14,817 nucleotides of DNA from an uncultured Bacteroidota bacterium (GCA_903912435.1 CAIWHI010000728.1:1-14817); one strand, 5' to 3'; shown: positions 6,211-12,710, numbered from the stretch's first letter. A program made the numbers and translations. The notes: generated by a model from the letters alone, not told the origin.

Positions 6211-6708
6211 TTAAATCAGCTTTTTAAGGCTGCGAATGTGCAATTTTGTTTTTGCTATATTATCCTTAATAGTTCGGATATCTCTCATTATAGCTGCTTT
6301 TTCTCCTCTAGTAGACACTTCTTTATATCTATCCTTATGATGTGCTAATGAAGATTCTAACATGGATAAATGCCCCTGTTCCCTTCTGAATCTGTCATTA
6401 TTCATTCCTGATATTTTACTACAGGTTTTCTGGTGCTTAGTTGCACCTATGATTAATTGGCTTTGGCCTTTCTTCCCTGGTTTGATCTTTACTTTTATCT
6501 TCCTGGGCGCCGCTACCTTATTAGCTGCTACTTTAGACTTAACCGGTGCTTTGGCCTTATGAGCCTTTTTCCTGGTGCCACTTACGGCCGCAGATGATTT
6601 CTTAGCAGGTGATTTCTTACTCTTCACCTTTTGGATGCAATCGGCCCAACTTGTGCGGGGGTGTAGTGCCTGGTAGGCTTTAGCCCTTACGAATATATTT
6701 TCTGCCAT
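6211..6708 (-). CDS. Histone H1-like basic protein, probable genome-condensing protein
   Basis: The product is 165 residues. The first 30 form a small segment (VRAKAYQALHPRTSWADCI) of a kind often seen at the start of Bacteroidota phage proteins. Residues 26-82 are a Lys/Ala/Pro-rich tail like histone H1 (KSPAKKSSAA, KAHKAKAPVKSK). Residues 100-165 are helical and charged, possibly a coiled coil. The strong positive charge suggests binding of nucleic acid inside the virion. Its ATG overlaps the upstream stop as TAATG, so it is coupled to the transglutaminase-fold gene. Low-complexity tails arise repeatedly, so homology to histones is not implied. Confidence 0.55.
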   Translation of the reverse strand: MAENIFVRAKAYQALHPRTSWADCIQKVKSKKSPAKKSSAAVSGTRKKAHKAKAPVKSKVAANKVAAPRKIKVKIKPGKKGQSQLIIGATKHQKTCSKISGMNNDRFRREQGHLSMLESSLAHHKDRYKEVSTRGEKAAIMRDIRTIKDNIAKTKLHIRSLKKLI

Positions 6709-8312
6709 TATCTACGCCCTTTTTTTTTGGATAAAACTTTTACTAATACCACTGTACCTACTACAGCTACAGTACCGCCAATAACCGCTACTTTATGTTC
6801 ACCGATCCAATCGGTTGCCTGGTTGACATAATCCATAATACCACCACCATTACCACCTGATTTGTGTTTGGTTACAGTTTTGGTCTTGGTCCTGGTCACT
6901 GTCTTACCTCCATCATCATCAGGCTCATCGGTATCTGCATCATCAGTGGTAGTAGGGTCTTTAACTTCAGTATGCAATGTTTGCTTACCTGTAGCAGGAT
7001 CAAGCTCCGCTTTAGTGGTTACACCGGCTCCATGGTCTACTGATCCATCAGGTTGAACATCTGCATTACCATCGCCCTTCTCTGCAGTGGCACCATTGTG
7101 CTTATTCACTACATCAGAATCAGCTTTATCTATTGCATCTTTATCTGGAGTACCTACTCCTAATCCCTTTAAGAGGCTCTTAAATGCTAAGATAATAGGC
7201 CCTGCGGCTGCAAGTAGTGCCGGTATTGCGGCCGGTGCTGCTCCTAAATAATCCATATCGCCAACTGAATAATCATCAGTACCTGATATCTTATTATTAG
7301 AGTGGTGTTTGTTCCAGACTTTAAGACCCTGGTTGAGGGCCGTTGACAACTTATTTGGATTTCCGCCTAAAGATTTCCACTTGTCCATTACCACATTACG
7401 GGCTTTCTGATCATGAATAATACGCTTCATGATATTACTAGCCATATGAAATGCATTCATCTTTAATAATGCCAGGTAGGCATTTCTAGGAGTAGATAAA
7501 CCAAACTTCTTAAATAATTTACCGGGCCTGATCTTTAAATGTAGGCCGTGGTGTTTCCGTTTCTTGTGCTTACCTACAGTATCATCAAATCCATAAATCT
7601 GGTCTACCCATCCTACACCAAAATTTGATGCTGTATAGGTTGAACTGTTCTGATCACGCTGAACTGCATAACCTCCAGATATCACAATATCAGAATTCAT
7701 TCCGGCCAATGTGGTATCATTGCCAAAACCATTCACCTCCCATACTGTTCCTATCTTGTCTCCCATAGGGGGTATTTTATCCTCGTGACTAATGTACTTA
7801 GGTAAACGTGTATTAAAATCATCTAATACAGGGTCTACCCAAATTTCCTTACCCTTATCTGTTACTACTGCGAATACATGGCCGCTTTTAGTGCCATTTT
7901 CATCAGCATGTATGTTATATAATGCAAAGCGATATTTTGCCCGGATAGGGTATCCCATTCTATGCAGCGCACACACTACACCAACAATGAATTGGCTGTA
8001 GTGCTTACAGTCTCCTTTGCCTTCATTCAAGATTGCACCAATTGACTTTACCGACTGATTGAGCGTGTCTTCGATATCGTAATCAATGTGTTCTTTGCAA
8101 AATGCAAATAAGTACCTGCATGTATTTTCAACATTTCCCTTCCAAAATAAATGAGCGATCCTGTTACAATCCTTTTCGTTTTTCCTATGCTTAGAAATGA
8201 TATCATACATCAGATCACGGATTGATTGCCGTTTTCTTAGTTGCTTCCTGTCGCCCAAATACGGGGACACAAGCCGTGAAACATTCTCAACAGGAATAAC
8301 ATTGTCATACAT
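6708..8312 (-). CDS. Transglutaminase-fold cysteine protease-like virion protein, membrane anchored
   Basis: This 534-residue multidomain protein contains a transglutaminase-like core at about 55-165, with the family triad in order: GKGDCKHYSQF (Cys102), SGHVFAVV (His145) and EIWVDPVLDD (Asp160). In bacteria and phages such domains are usually hydrolases or proteases rather than cross-linkers. Residues 193-250 carry GFGNDTTLAG and VGWVDQIYGF, which echo the lysin. A helical segment (270-335, RNAYLALLKMNAF and KWKSLGGNPNKL) follows, then a hydrophobic Ala-rich stretch (357-383), a Thr/Asp-rich low-complexity linker (390-470), a basic TRTKTKTVTKHK patch, and a membrane span (507-526) ending KKKGRR. 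It overlaps both neighbours as TAATG. Probable roles are peptidoglycan peptide cleavage at entry or virion maturation; neither is proven. Confidence 0.65.
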   Translation of the reverse strand: MYDNVIPVENVSRLVSPYLGDRKQLRKRQSIRDLMYDIISKHRKNEKDCNRIAHLFWKGNVENTCRYLFAFCKEHIDYDIEDTLNQSVKSIGAILNEGKGDCKHYSQFIVGVVCALHRMGYPIRAKYRFALYNIHADENGTKSGHVFAVVTDKGKEIWVDPVLDDFNTRLPKYISHEDKIPPMGDKIGTVWEVNGFGNDTTLAGMNSDIVISGGYAVQRDQNSSTYTASNFGVGWVDQIYGFDDTVGKHKKRKHHGLHLKIRPGKLFKKFGLSTPRNAYLALLKMNAFHMASNIMKRIIHDQKARNVVMDKWKSLGGNPNKLSTALNQGLKVWNKHHSNNKISGTDDYSVGDMDYLGAAPAAIPALLAAAGPIILAFKSLLKGLGVGTPDKDAIDKADSDVVNKHNGATAEKGDGNADVQPDGSVDHGAGVTTKAELDPATGKQTLHTEVKDPTTTDDADTDEPDDDGGKTVTRTKTKTVTKHKSGGNGGGIMDYVNQATDWIGEHKVAVIGGTVAVVGTVVLVKVLSKKKGRR

Positions 8313-8803
8313 TATACGCTTATTATTTCTTGAACCGGGAAAATATTACCATCAGTATTTACATTACCGTCAAAGTTGATCTTCAATCCGGATGAGCGGC
8401 CCTGAAAGAGATTACTAAGCGCAATAAATTCATTCTTCTGGTTAACCTTGACCACTAAATCAAAATCGGTAGTATGGAGTGGTTGAATAACCGTACCACC
8501 GTAATGAGCAATCATTCCTAACCTGATCTTCCGGCCTTGTGCGTCTATTACATTTAAGTCTCCTACTATTGCCTTGATTGTCATGGCGTTATTATTAGGA
8601 TTCTCAATAGGGAATTTAAACTGAACCTGATCACGTACAAACCGTATTGAATTCAATTTACCTATCCTTAATCTTTGGATATATTTTTTAGTAGCTAATG
8701 GTATAGAGACATTCGTTTTGAACATCTTTATGATTACCACTGTAGCTACTATCCCAATGACTAAGGGTATTAATCCATCTTGTGCTTTAGCCGTATCAGC
8801 CAT
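8312..8803 (-). CDS. Membrane-anchored LEA14/WHy-like virion protein
   Basis: The product is 163 residues. After ten residues comes one membrane span (LIPLVIGIVATVVIIKMF, 11-28), leaving the rest on one side. Residues 52-150 fit the LEA type 2/WHy beta-sandwich: VQFKFPIENPNNNAMTIKAI has the typical NPN turn after a strand, followed by GDLNVIDAQGRKIRLGMI and a late FDLVVKVN strand. The gene starts two bases after the upstream stop and ends in TAATG with the transglutaminase-fold gene. A role as virion membrane protein bridging membrane and capsid is inferred. The domain call is by motif and strand order only. Confidence 0.55.
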   Translation of the reverse strand: MADTAKAQDGLIPLVIGIVATVVIIKMFKTNVSIPLATKKYIQRLRIGKLNSIRFVRDQVQFKFPIENPNNNAMTIKAIVGDLNVIDAQGRKIRLGMIAHYGGTVIQPLHTTDFDLVVKVNQKNEFIALSNLFQGRSSGLKINFDGNVNTDGNIFPVQEIISV

Positions 8804-8805
8804 AA

Positions 8806-9087
8806 CTAGCTAGGTACTACGAATTTAAAGTAACTTAAAGAGCCTGAAATAACATAGTTAGTTCCATCCCATATAGTAGTAGGTGGGTTAACTGTTATTG
8901 GGTTAGATGCAGACGCTGTAAGGCTCTGCGGTGTGGCTCCAGAGCCTGCGGGGTATAATGCCTGACCCTGGGCTGTGGCTACTGCTGTAGCTGCGGCCGT
9001 GTTATAATTGGTAATTGCTGTCTGGAGCGTTGGGCTTCCGGCTCCTGCGAATGCCACCGATACCGGGGTTTTTACTGAATCTGCCAT
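8806..9087 (-). CDS. Small Ala/Thr-rich protein, first gene of the virion operon
   Basis: This 93-residue protein is rich in Ala, Thr and Ser with no long hydrophobic span. The centre (LQTAITNYNTAAATAVATAQG, split as two helices) and the C-terminal strands (NPITVNPPTTIWDGTNYVIS then LSYFKFVVP) follow the same plan as the 71-aa protein upstream (helix with TAVSAAVVAAKA, then ITIVPGSNYQDSNSLYVFTASVVYSV). The two may be diverged paralogues. No good promoter lies in its 31-base leader, so it probably depends on readthrough of the terminator at 9112-9149. Function unknown; a small capsid or decoration protein is possible. Confidence 0.5.
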   Translation of the reverse strand: MADSVKTPVSVAFAGAGSPTLQTAITNYNTAAATAVATAQGQALYPAGSGATPQSLTASASNPITVNPPTTIWDGTNYVISGSLSYFKFVVPS

Positions 9088-9111
9088 GATAAAAAATATT
9101 GGTTATGATTG

Positions 9112-9149
9112 TAAACAAAATAAGGCCGGTCTACAAGACCGGCCTTATT
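9112..9149 (-). terminator. Strong terminator between the 71-aa gene and the virion operon
   Basis: A perfect 14-bp stem (AATAAGGCCGGTCT 9119-9132 with AGACCGGCCTTATT 9136-9149, loop of 3) is followed on the minus strand by TTGTTTAC; together with the last stem bases this gives a U-rich tail. Genes downstream lack a clear promoter of their own, so some readthrough is expected. Confidence 0.85.
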
Positions 9150-9157
9150 AAAATTAC

Positions 9158-9373
9158 TTACTGAACTGAATAAACTACAGAGGCTGTAAATACATATAGA
9201 CTATTAGAATCCTGGTAATTACTACCGGGAACTATAGTTATTTGATTTAACAGTACTCCGGGTACTGCCTTTGCAGCGACTACAGCCGCTGATACTGCTG
9301 TATCAAGGTTGGCAGATGCTGTACCTATGGCTGCATCTGATCCTTGACAAGTAATTAAATGAGGATTAAGCAT
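9158..9373 (-). CDS. Small Ala/Val-rich protein in its own transcription unit
   Basis: This 71-residue protein has a single Cys near the N-terminus, a helix-forming Ala/Val stretch (about 25-38, LDTAVSAAVVAAKAVPG) and a beta-like C-terminus ending SVVYSVQ. It has its own promoter (9429-9459), a leader of about 50 bases, and a strong terminator directly after its stop, an arrangement expected for a small, abundant product. It resembles the 93-aa protein downstream. A single-gene unit with terminator ahead of the structural genes recalls the major coat gene of filamentous phages, but only as an analogy of expression control. Function unknown. Confidence 0.55.
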   Translation of the reverse strand: MLNPHLITCQGSDAAIGTASANLDTAVSAAVVAAKAVPGVLLNQITIVPGSNYQDSNSLYVFTASVVYSVQ

Positions 9374-9424
9374 AAATATGTCGGTTTAAAATGACCTGGT
9401 AAGTATGCTTTAATAGTCAATGGC

Positions 9425-9452
9425 ATATCAAATGTAATCAAACATTTGATAT
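9425..9452. promoter_or_regulatory. Inverted-repeat operator within P4
   Basis: A perfect 11-bp inverted repeat (ATATCAAATGT 9425-9435 with ACATTTGATAT 9442-9452, spacer of 6) covers the -7 box and most of the promoter spacer. Without a U-tract on either side it is unlikely to be a terminator. A binding site for a late-gene regulator is the simplest reading. Confidence 0.55.
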
Positions 9453-9459
9453 AACCAAA
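9429..9459 (-). promoter_or_regulatory. Promoter P4 for the 71-aa gene and virion operon
   Basis: Minus strand: TTTG (9459-9456), 19 bases, TACATTTG (9436-9429). The start would be near 9422, about 50 bases ahead of the ATG at 9373. It lacks the TGTATACACA operator of P1-P3 but carries its own inverted repeat. Confidence 0.75.
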
Positions 9460-9497
9460 AAAAAGCAGGGAAATAATTAAGAATAATCATAGCCCCT

Positions 9498-9529
9498 TGA
9501 CTAATAACGGATTTTGCCATGACTAATAA
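9498..9529. repeat. Two direct TGACTAATAA repeats after rep
   Basis: TGACTAATAA occurs at 9498-9507 and 9520-9529, exactly 22 bases apart (about two helical turns), and the second copy is part of a 5-bp stem (TGACT with AGTCA). They lie just downstream of the Rep gene. Candidate Rep-binding repeats or part of an origin. Confidence 0.35.
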
Positions 9530-9556
9530 AGTCAGAGCGAAGGTAATTAATATTCT

Positions 9557-11053
9557 CTAAGTACTGTTTAAACTACTCCAATCGTAATAGGCAGCGTGTT
9601 TACCATTCTTCATGAGTATAGGTGCTAGTTTACCTAATACCATTGCCTGTACTATACCTGTGATATCTATACCCTTAGCTACCCTGGTGAACTCCAGTGA
9701 ACCAAATGTAAGTAATTGGTTTGGATTAAGTAAGTCTGATCCTGGTCTATACTTCAACATTTCAGGACTTGCTACAGCAAAATCATAATCTTTATCTAGT
9801 GCCGGCTCCATTGTCCAGGGATTGACCAGGTTCTTTACACCCCTACCTGCACTACCATTTAGTTTATCTTCTGCCTCTTCTACCGGTGCCTCATCACTTT
9901 CATCATCCTGATTATCAAAATTCAATTCTTTGCATTTATAAAATGCTCCAAACCTGCTATAAAATCGCATTCTTTTACTATTATTCAAAATATCCTTTAT
10001 CAGGTCAAGATCAAAACTACCATCTTCTTTTTTGTAGGTATCACTTTTAAAGTGGTACTTAATGCACTCCATTACCCCCTGTAAGTAATCTTCTACGTTA
10101 GATTCAGGCCCTATGTAGTGCTTTTTCCGTACTTCTTTAGCTGTAATAATAGCTTCATCCGATTGCTCCATGAACCTAATATCATATAAATCCTCCCATT
10201 CCCCAGTTTTTTCATTTTTCTTTTTCCCCGGACGGGTGATCCACTTCCCTTTTTCGTCTCTTTTATAAGTGTACAATTGCTCCAGGTGTATAAAGGCGTG
10301 TCCCGGATTTTCTGTAATTCTTTCCCATATTCTTCTAATTGTGTCTCTGAATGCATTGATTGATGTTTCTTTTAAAAATAACATTGAATGTATGTGTATA
10401 TGCAATCCGTTTCCGTTGTTTGACTTCTTAATTTCCGCTCCGTATTCTCCTCCATAAACCTTTGATTTCCATTCCTTTGAACGTCTTAATTCGTGAAACA
10501 ATGATAGTAGTTCTTTTAAATAAAACTTCTTGCCTCCATACCCTTCTGCATCATGCGGAAGGGTAAGTACTAAATGGCAGGGTATATACTTCCTAATCAA
10601 TAATTCCCCTGTAGGTACTGTAGCTGTCTGTAGGTATTCCCGGTAAATGGAGCGGATCAATTGAGATTTCCGCATTAACCAAACCTCATCCATCCGGTGC
10701 TTAGTGTACCACATGGAAACTAATTGGGGCTTTACAACCTTATCCTTATTTTCAAACAGAGCATAAACGGCCTTATTAGTTCTCCTAAGTGTGTACTGGA
10801 GCCTGATTAACTCTTCGTGCTGCTCATCCCAATGAGCTATAAGATCATCCGTGACATCATAGCCCATCTGTTCCAGTAACTTACATTTATAGTCCTGGTA
10901 ATCTACATAGGTTCGCGGCAACTTAGTTCCCATATCTTCCACCTGGTCACGGATAGCATCAGCAAGTCGTAATACTTCACGCCTTTTGTATGCTACCCGG
11001 CTTTGTTGCCGGAAGTTACTGGATACTCGTTGTTGTAATGTAGGTTCTGCCAA
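9557..11053 (-). CDS. rep: HUH-family rolling-circle replication initiator
   Basis: This 498-residue protein is the clearest replication gene. The HUH metal-binding motif is GLHIHIHSMLF (217-227, His218/220/222), preceded by a strand LVLTLPH (161-167) in the usual motif 1 position. The catalytic tyrosine motif is YLQGVMECIKYHFKSD, with Tyr333 and the Glu/Lys spacing of Rep_1-type initiators. Long helical N-terminal (1-145) and C-terminal (400-498) extensions flank the nuclease core. No helicase motifs are seen, so a host helicase is presumably used. The frame has no ATG before residue 41 and none upstream before a stop; the best start is TTG (11051-11053), which keeps the N-terminal helices. 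It should nick one strand at an origin and become covalently linked to the 5' end. Confidence 0.85.
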   Translation of the reverse strand: MAEPTLQQRVSSNFRQQSRVAYKRREVLRLADAIRDQVEDMGTKLPRTYVDYQDYKCKLLEQMGYDVTDDLIAHWDEQHEELIRLQYTLRRTNKAVYALFENKDKVVKPQLVSMWYTKHRMDEVWLMRKSQLIRSIYREYLQTATVPTGELLIRKYIPCHLVLTLPHDAEGYGGKKFYLKELLSLFHELRRSKEWKSKVYGGEYGAEIKKSNNGNGLHIHIHSMLFLKETSINAFRDTIRRIWERITENPGHAFIHLEQLYTYKRDEKGKWITRPGKKKNEKTGEWEDLYDIRFMEQSDEAIITAKEVRKKHYIGPESNVEDYLQGVMECIKYHFKSDTYKKEDGSFDLDLIKDILNNSKRMRFYSRFGAFYKCKELNFDNQDDESDEAPVEEAEDKLNGSAGRGVKNLVNPWTMEPALDKDYDFAVASPEMLKYRPGSDLLNPNQLLTFGSLEFTRVAKGIDITGIVQAMVLGKLAPILMKNGKHAAYYDWSSLNST

Positions 11054-11075
11054 TGGGTTTTTGTGGGTAGATGGA

Positions 11076-11103
11076 GCCGGCTTACACCGGCACCATCCGG
11101 TGT
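11076..11103. promoter_or_regulatory. Two mutually exclusive hairpins just before rep
   Basis: GCCGG (11076-11080) can pair with CCGGC (11087-11091), or ACACCGG (11084-11090) can pair with CCGGTGT (11097-11103). The two stems share bases, so only one forms at a time. They lie between the 61-aa stop and the TTG start of rep and could switch rep translation (inference). Confidence 0.4.
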
Positions 11104-11288
11104 TACTTAATAGTTGCCTCCAGTAGAGTGATTGCCGTTAATGCAATTGTTTGTTCTAACTGATCATGCAATAATTCAGGGATCAATAATTTCAAATCTT
11201 CGCAGACTTCCCTTTTTGCGTCTGGAGTAAGAGCCTTGTCTAGGCTACTGTTTTTCAACTTCATGAAGTTGATCAGATTTTTGAGCAT
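11103..11288 (-). CDS. Small helical hypothetical protein upstream of rep
   Basis: This 61-residue protein is mostly helical, with leucine-rich stretches (MLKNLINFMKLKN and EDLKLLIPELLHDQL) and no membrane span. Its stop lies 49 bases before the rep start. It follows a 131-base hairpin-rich gap. Possible roles are a replication accessory or copy-control protein, based only on position. No family recognised. Confidence 0.45.
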   Translation of the reverse strand: MLKNLINFMKLKNSSLDKALTPDAKREVCEDLKLLIPELLHDQLEQTIALTAITLLEATIK

Positions 11289-11315
11289 AATTGTATTTTT
11301 TACTCGTTATAAATG

Positions 11316-11402
11316 CACCGTCTCCGGTGTTGTCTCCTATGCGAACTGTGACGAAATTGCACAGTTGTTTCTTATATTATCGAGTGAGGGTCAGCGCTCG
11401 AT
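11316..11402. other. Hairpin cluster in the gap between methyltransferase and 61-aa genes
   Basis: Three inverted repeats follow each other: CACCG/CGGTG (11316-11320, 11325-11329), AACTGTG/CACAGTT (11344-11350, 11360-11366) and ATCGAG/CTCGAT (11379-11384, 11397-11402). None has a U-tract. Hairpins beside a rep gene are a common form of rolling-circle origin; they could also be attenuators in the mRNA. Confidence 0.4.
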
Positions 11403-11419
11403 TTTCCATCGATATATTA

Positions 11420-12226
11420 TTACCTAAATAATCTATTCATTACCTCCTCACCTATGTATTGTGTATAGGCTGGTGGTATTGATTCCGCTATTTCCCTATC
11501 CGTCATATAATTATTTATACCCATAGCATAAGACCATGTTTGCCTGATGGTAGGTAAACACCAATCAGGCCGAACGATACGCCTACCTGGATCACCATAA
11601 TTACCGTGTCCTGTTGGTTTTAATGATGCATTGCCATAAATAATTACCGCCTCTCCTCTAGCCACAGAAATAGGCGTAAATGGTGGTGGTGTTTTAGTCC
11701 ATTCAAATCCGCCTCTAAATTCAAATACTCTCTTCCTGATCACACGTAATCCGAACATCTCACCCCGTAACAATAAATGTCGCTCCAGTGGCGCTTGCAT
11801 TACATTTTCCATTACCCAAGGTTTACCACTTGCATTTAATGCAGTTCTTGTAATGTTAACCAAATCAGGATAGGTTTTACCTTTCATTTTATGCGCATGT
11901 GTGGAACACGAATATAATTGGCATGGTGGAGATGCATGAATGAAATTATAGTTACTACCTAAGTCTTTAAGGTACTCGATCGCATCACCTAACCGGAAGT
12001 CAGCGAAATAGTTTTTCCTGGTCACGATATCTACTCCGGTTACATTAAATCCTGCTGCGTAATATCCATAACCTGCACCACCTGCACAGCAAAACAAATC
12101 TAAAACACTAGGCTTGAATGCACAGTGATGGTACTTAGATTCATAATGTTTGGTATCACGAAGCTTGCAAGTGATACGCCTGTTATTGACTTCTCCAGTA
12201 AACTTTTTCCGGTGGTAATACGTCAT
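11420..12226 (-). CDS. DNA (cytosine-5) methyltransferase, orphan
   Basis: This 268-residue enzyme shows the C5-methyltransferase motifs in order: motif I VLDLFCCAGGAGYG (41-54, AdoMet binding), motif IV SPPCQ (99-103, catalytic Cys102), motif VI WVMENV (137-142), motif VIII-like RKRVFEFR (164-171) and motif X EIAESIPPAYTQYIGE (245-260). It is shorter than typical 330-400 residue enzymes, with a small target-recognition region between about 175 and 235, so the recognised site is probably short. No restriction enzyme gene accompanies it. Phage-borne orphan methyltransferases usually protect against host restriction. The ATG overlaps the stop of a possible 19-codon frame as ATGA. Target specificity cannot be read from the sequence. 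Confidence 0.88.
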   Translation of the reverse strand: MTYYHRKKFTGEVNNRRITCKLRDTKHYESKYHHCAFKPSVLDLFCCAGGAGYGYYAAGFNVTGVDIVTRKNYFADFRLGDAIEYLKDLGSNYNFIHASPPCQLYSCSTHAHKMKGKTYPDLVNITRTALNASGKPWVMENVMQAPLERHLLLRGEMFGLRVIRKRVFEFRGGFEWTKTPPPFTPISVARGEAVIIYGNASLKPTGHGNYGDPGRRIVRPDWCLPTIRQTWSYAMGINNYMTDREIAESIPPAYTQYIGEEVMNRLFR

Positions 12227-12282
12227 ATTAGGACATTCTTTTTATTTGTTTTATTGGGGGTTTTTACGGTTACTATTGGCAT
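12223..12282 (-). CDS. Possible 19-aa leader peptide of the methyltransferase
   Basis: ATG at 12280-12282 opens a 19-codon frame (MPIVTVKTPNKTNKKNVLI) whose TGA overlaps the methyltransferase ATG as ATGA. The start lies in dispersed repeat copy 2; in copy 1 the same start gives only MPIV before TAA. It could be a coupling leader peptide or chance. Confidence 0.25.
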   Translation of the reverse strand: MPIVTVKTPNKTNKKNVLI

Positions 12283-12290
12283 CTCCTGAA
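12256..12290. repeat. Dispersed intergenic repeat, copy 2
   Basis: GGGGG, 10 bases, TACTATTGGCAT, two bases, CCTGAA on the plus strand, matching 816-851. It occupies the 67-base gap between the 95-aa gene and the methyltransferase. Confidence 0.6.
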
Positions 12291-12293
12291 ACG

Positions 12294-12581
12294 CTAATCA
12301 ACATACAAAAAACGGAAGTGCAACCTTTTGGCCCACTGCCAATTATTTTCTCTCCAGAACTGGAGCCACTTGCCATTACTACTCACTCCGATCAGCTCCA
12401 GGTACATCTCTCCTGTTTGCTCGTTGTAATCCTTTATACGGCCTTCACAATACTTTACTATTGGCCGAGATCTTAAAATACGAAGAGAGCGATCTGAAAT
12501 GCTGATATCCTCAAACATTTCATCCGCGCTCCAGTATAATATTTTCCCCTTAATGTCTAGTGATGTATCCAACACACACAT
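12294..12581 (-). CDS. Small hypothetical protein, first gene of the replication block
   Basis: The product is 95 residues. The second half reads like a small beta barrel (RIKDYNEQTGEMYLELIGVSS, then W-rich KWLQFWRENNWQWAKR), perhaps nucleic-acid or protein binding, but no family is recognised. The ATG (12579-12581) is preceded by ACT and 13 A residues on the coding strand, with a hairpin just before that. Promoter P5 lies about 90 bases upstream. It precedes the methyltransferase and Rep genes, so a DNA-metabolism role is possible (inference). Confidence 0.5.
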   Translation of the reverse strand: MCVLDTSLDIKGKILYWSADEMFEDISISDRSLRILRSRPIVKYCEGRIKDYNEQTGEMYLELIGVSSNGKWLQFWRENNWQWAKRLHFRFLYVD

Positions 12582-12583
12582 AG

Positions 12584-12611
12584 TTTTTTTTTTTTTCTAC
12601 CTTATAGGGTA
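12584..12611 (-). promoter_or_regulatory. Leader hairpin and A13 tract before the 95-aa gene
   Basis: On the minus strand TTCTACC can pair with GGTAGAA across a short loop, and this is followed at once by 13 A residues and ACT-ATG. A/U-rich leaders favour initiation in Bacteroidota, where Shine-Dalgarno sites matter little, so this may be a translation enhancer. Confidence 0.35.
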
Positions 12612-12679
12612 GAATCAGGTTAATAAATCGTAAATCGTATGTTAAACATTATAAACGGCTGCTCATCCTGTCTATGTCT

Positions 12680-12710
12680 CAAATGTAGTAATTAACTTTT
12701 AATAAACAAA
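12680..12710 (-). promoter_or_regulatory. Promoter P5 for the replication block
   Basis: Minus strand: TTTG (12710-12707), 19 bases, TACATTTG (12687-12680). The -33 box is formed by the end of the U-tract of the early-operon terminator. No TGTATACACA operator is present, so it is probably not under the same control as P1-P3. Confidence 0.75.

Noticed and set aside
6211..6708. True histone H1 homologue
   Set aside because: The Lys/Ala/Pro tail is low complexity and can arise independently; no globular histone domain is visible.
11415..11423. TATTATTAC, similar to the circovirus/geminivirus origin nonamer TAATATTAC
   Set aside because: It is not identical, is not in a hairpin loop, and overlaps the methyltransferase stop codon in AT-rich sequence.
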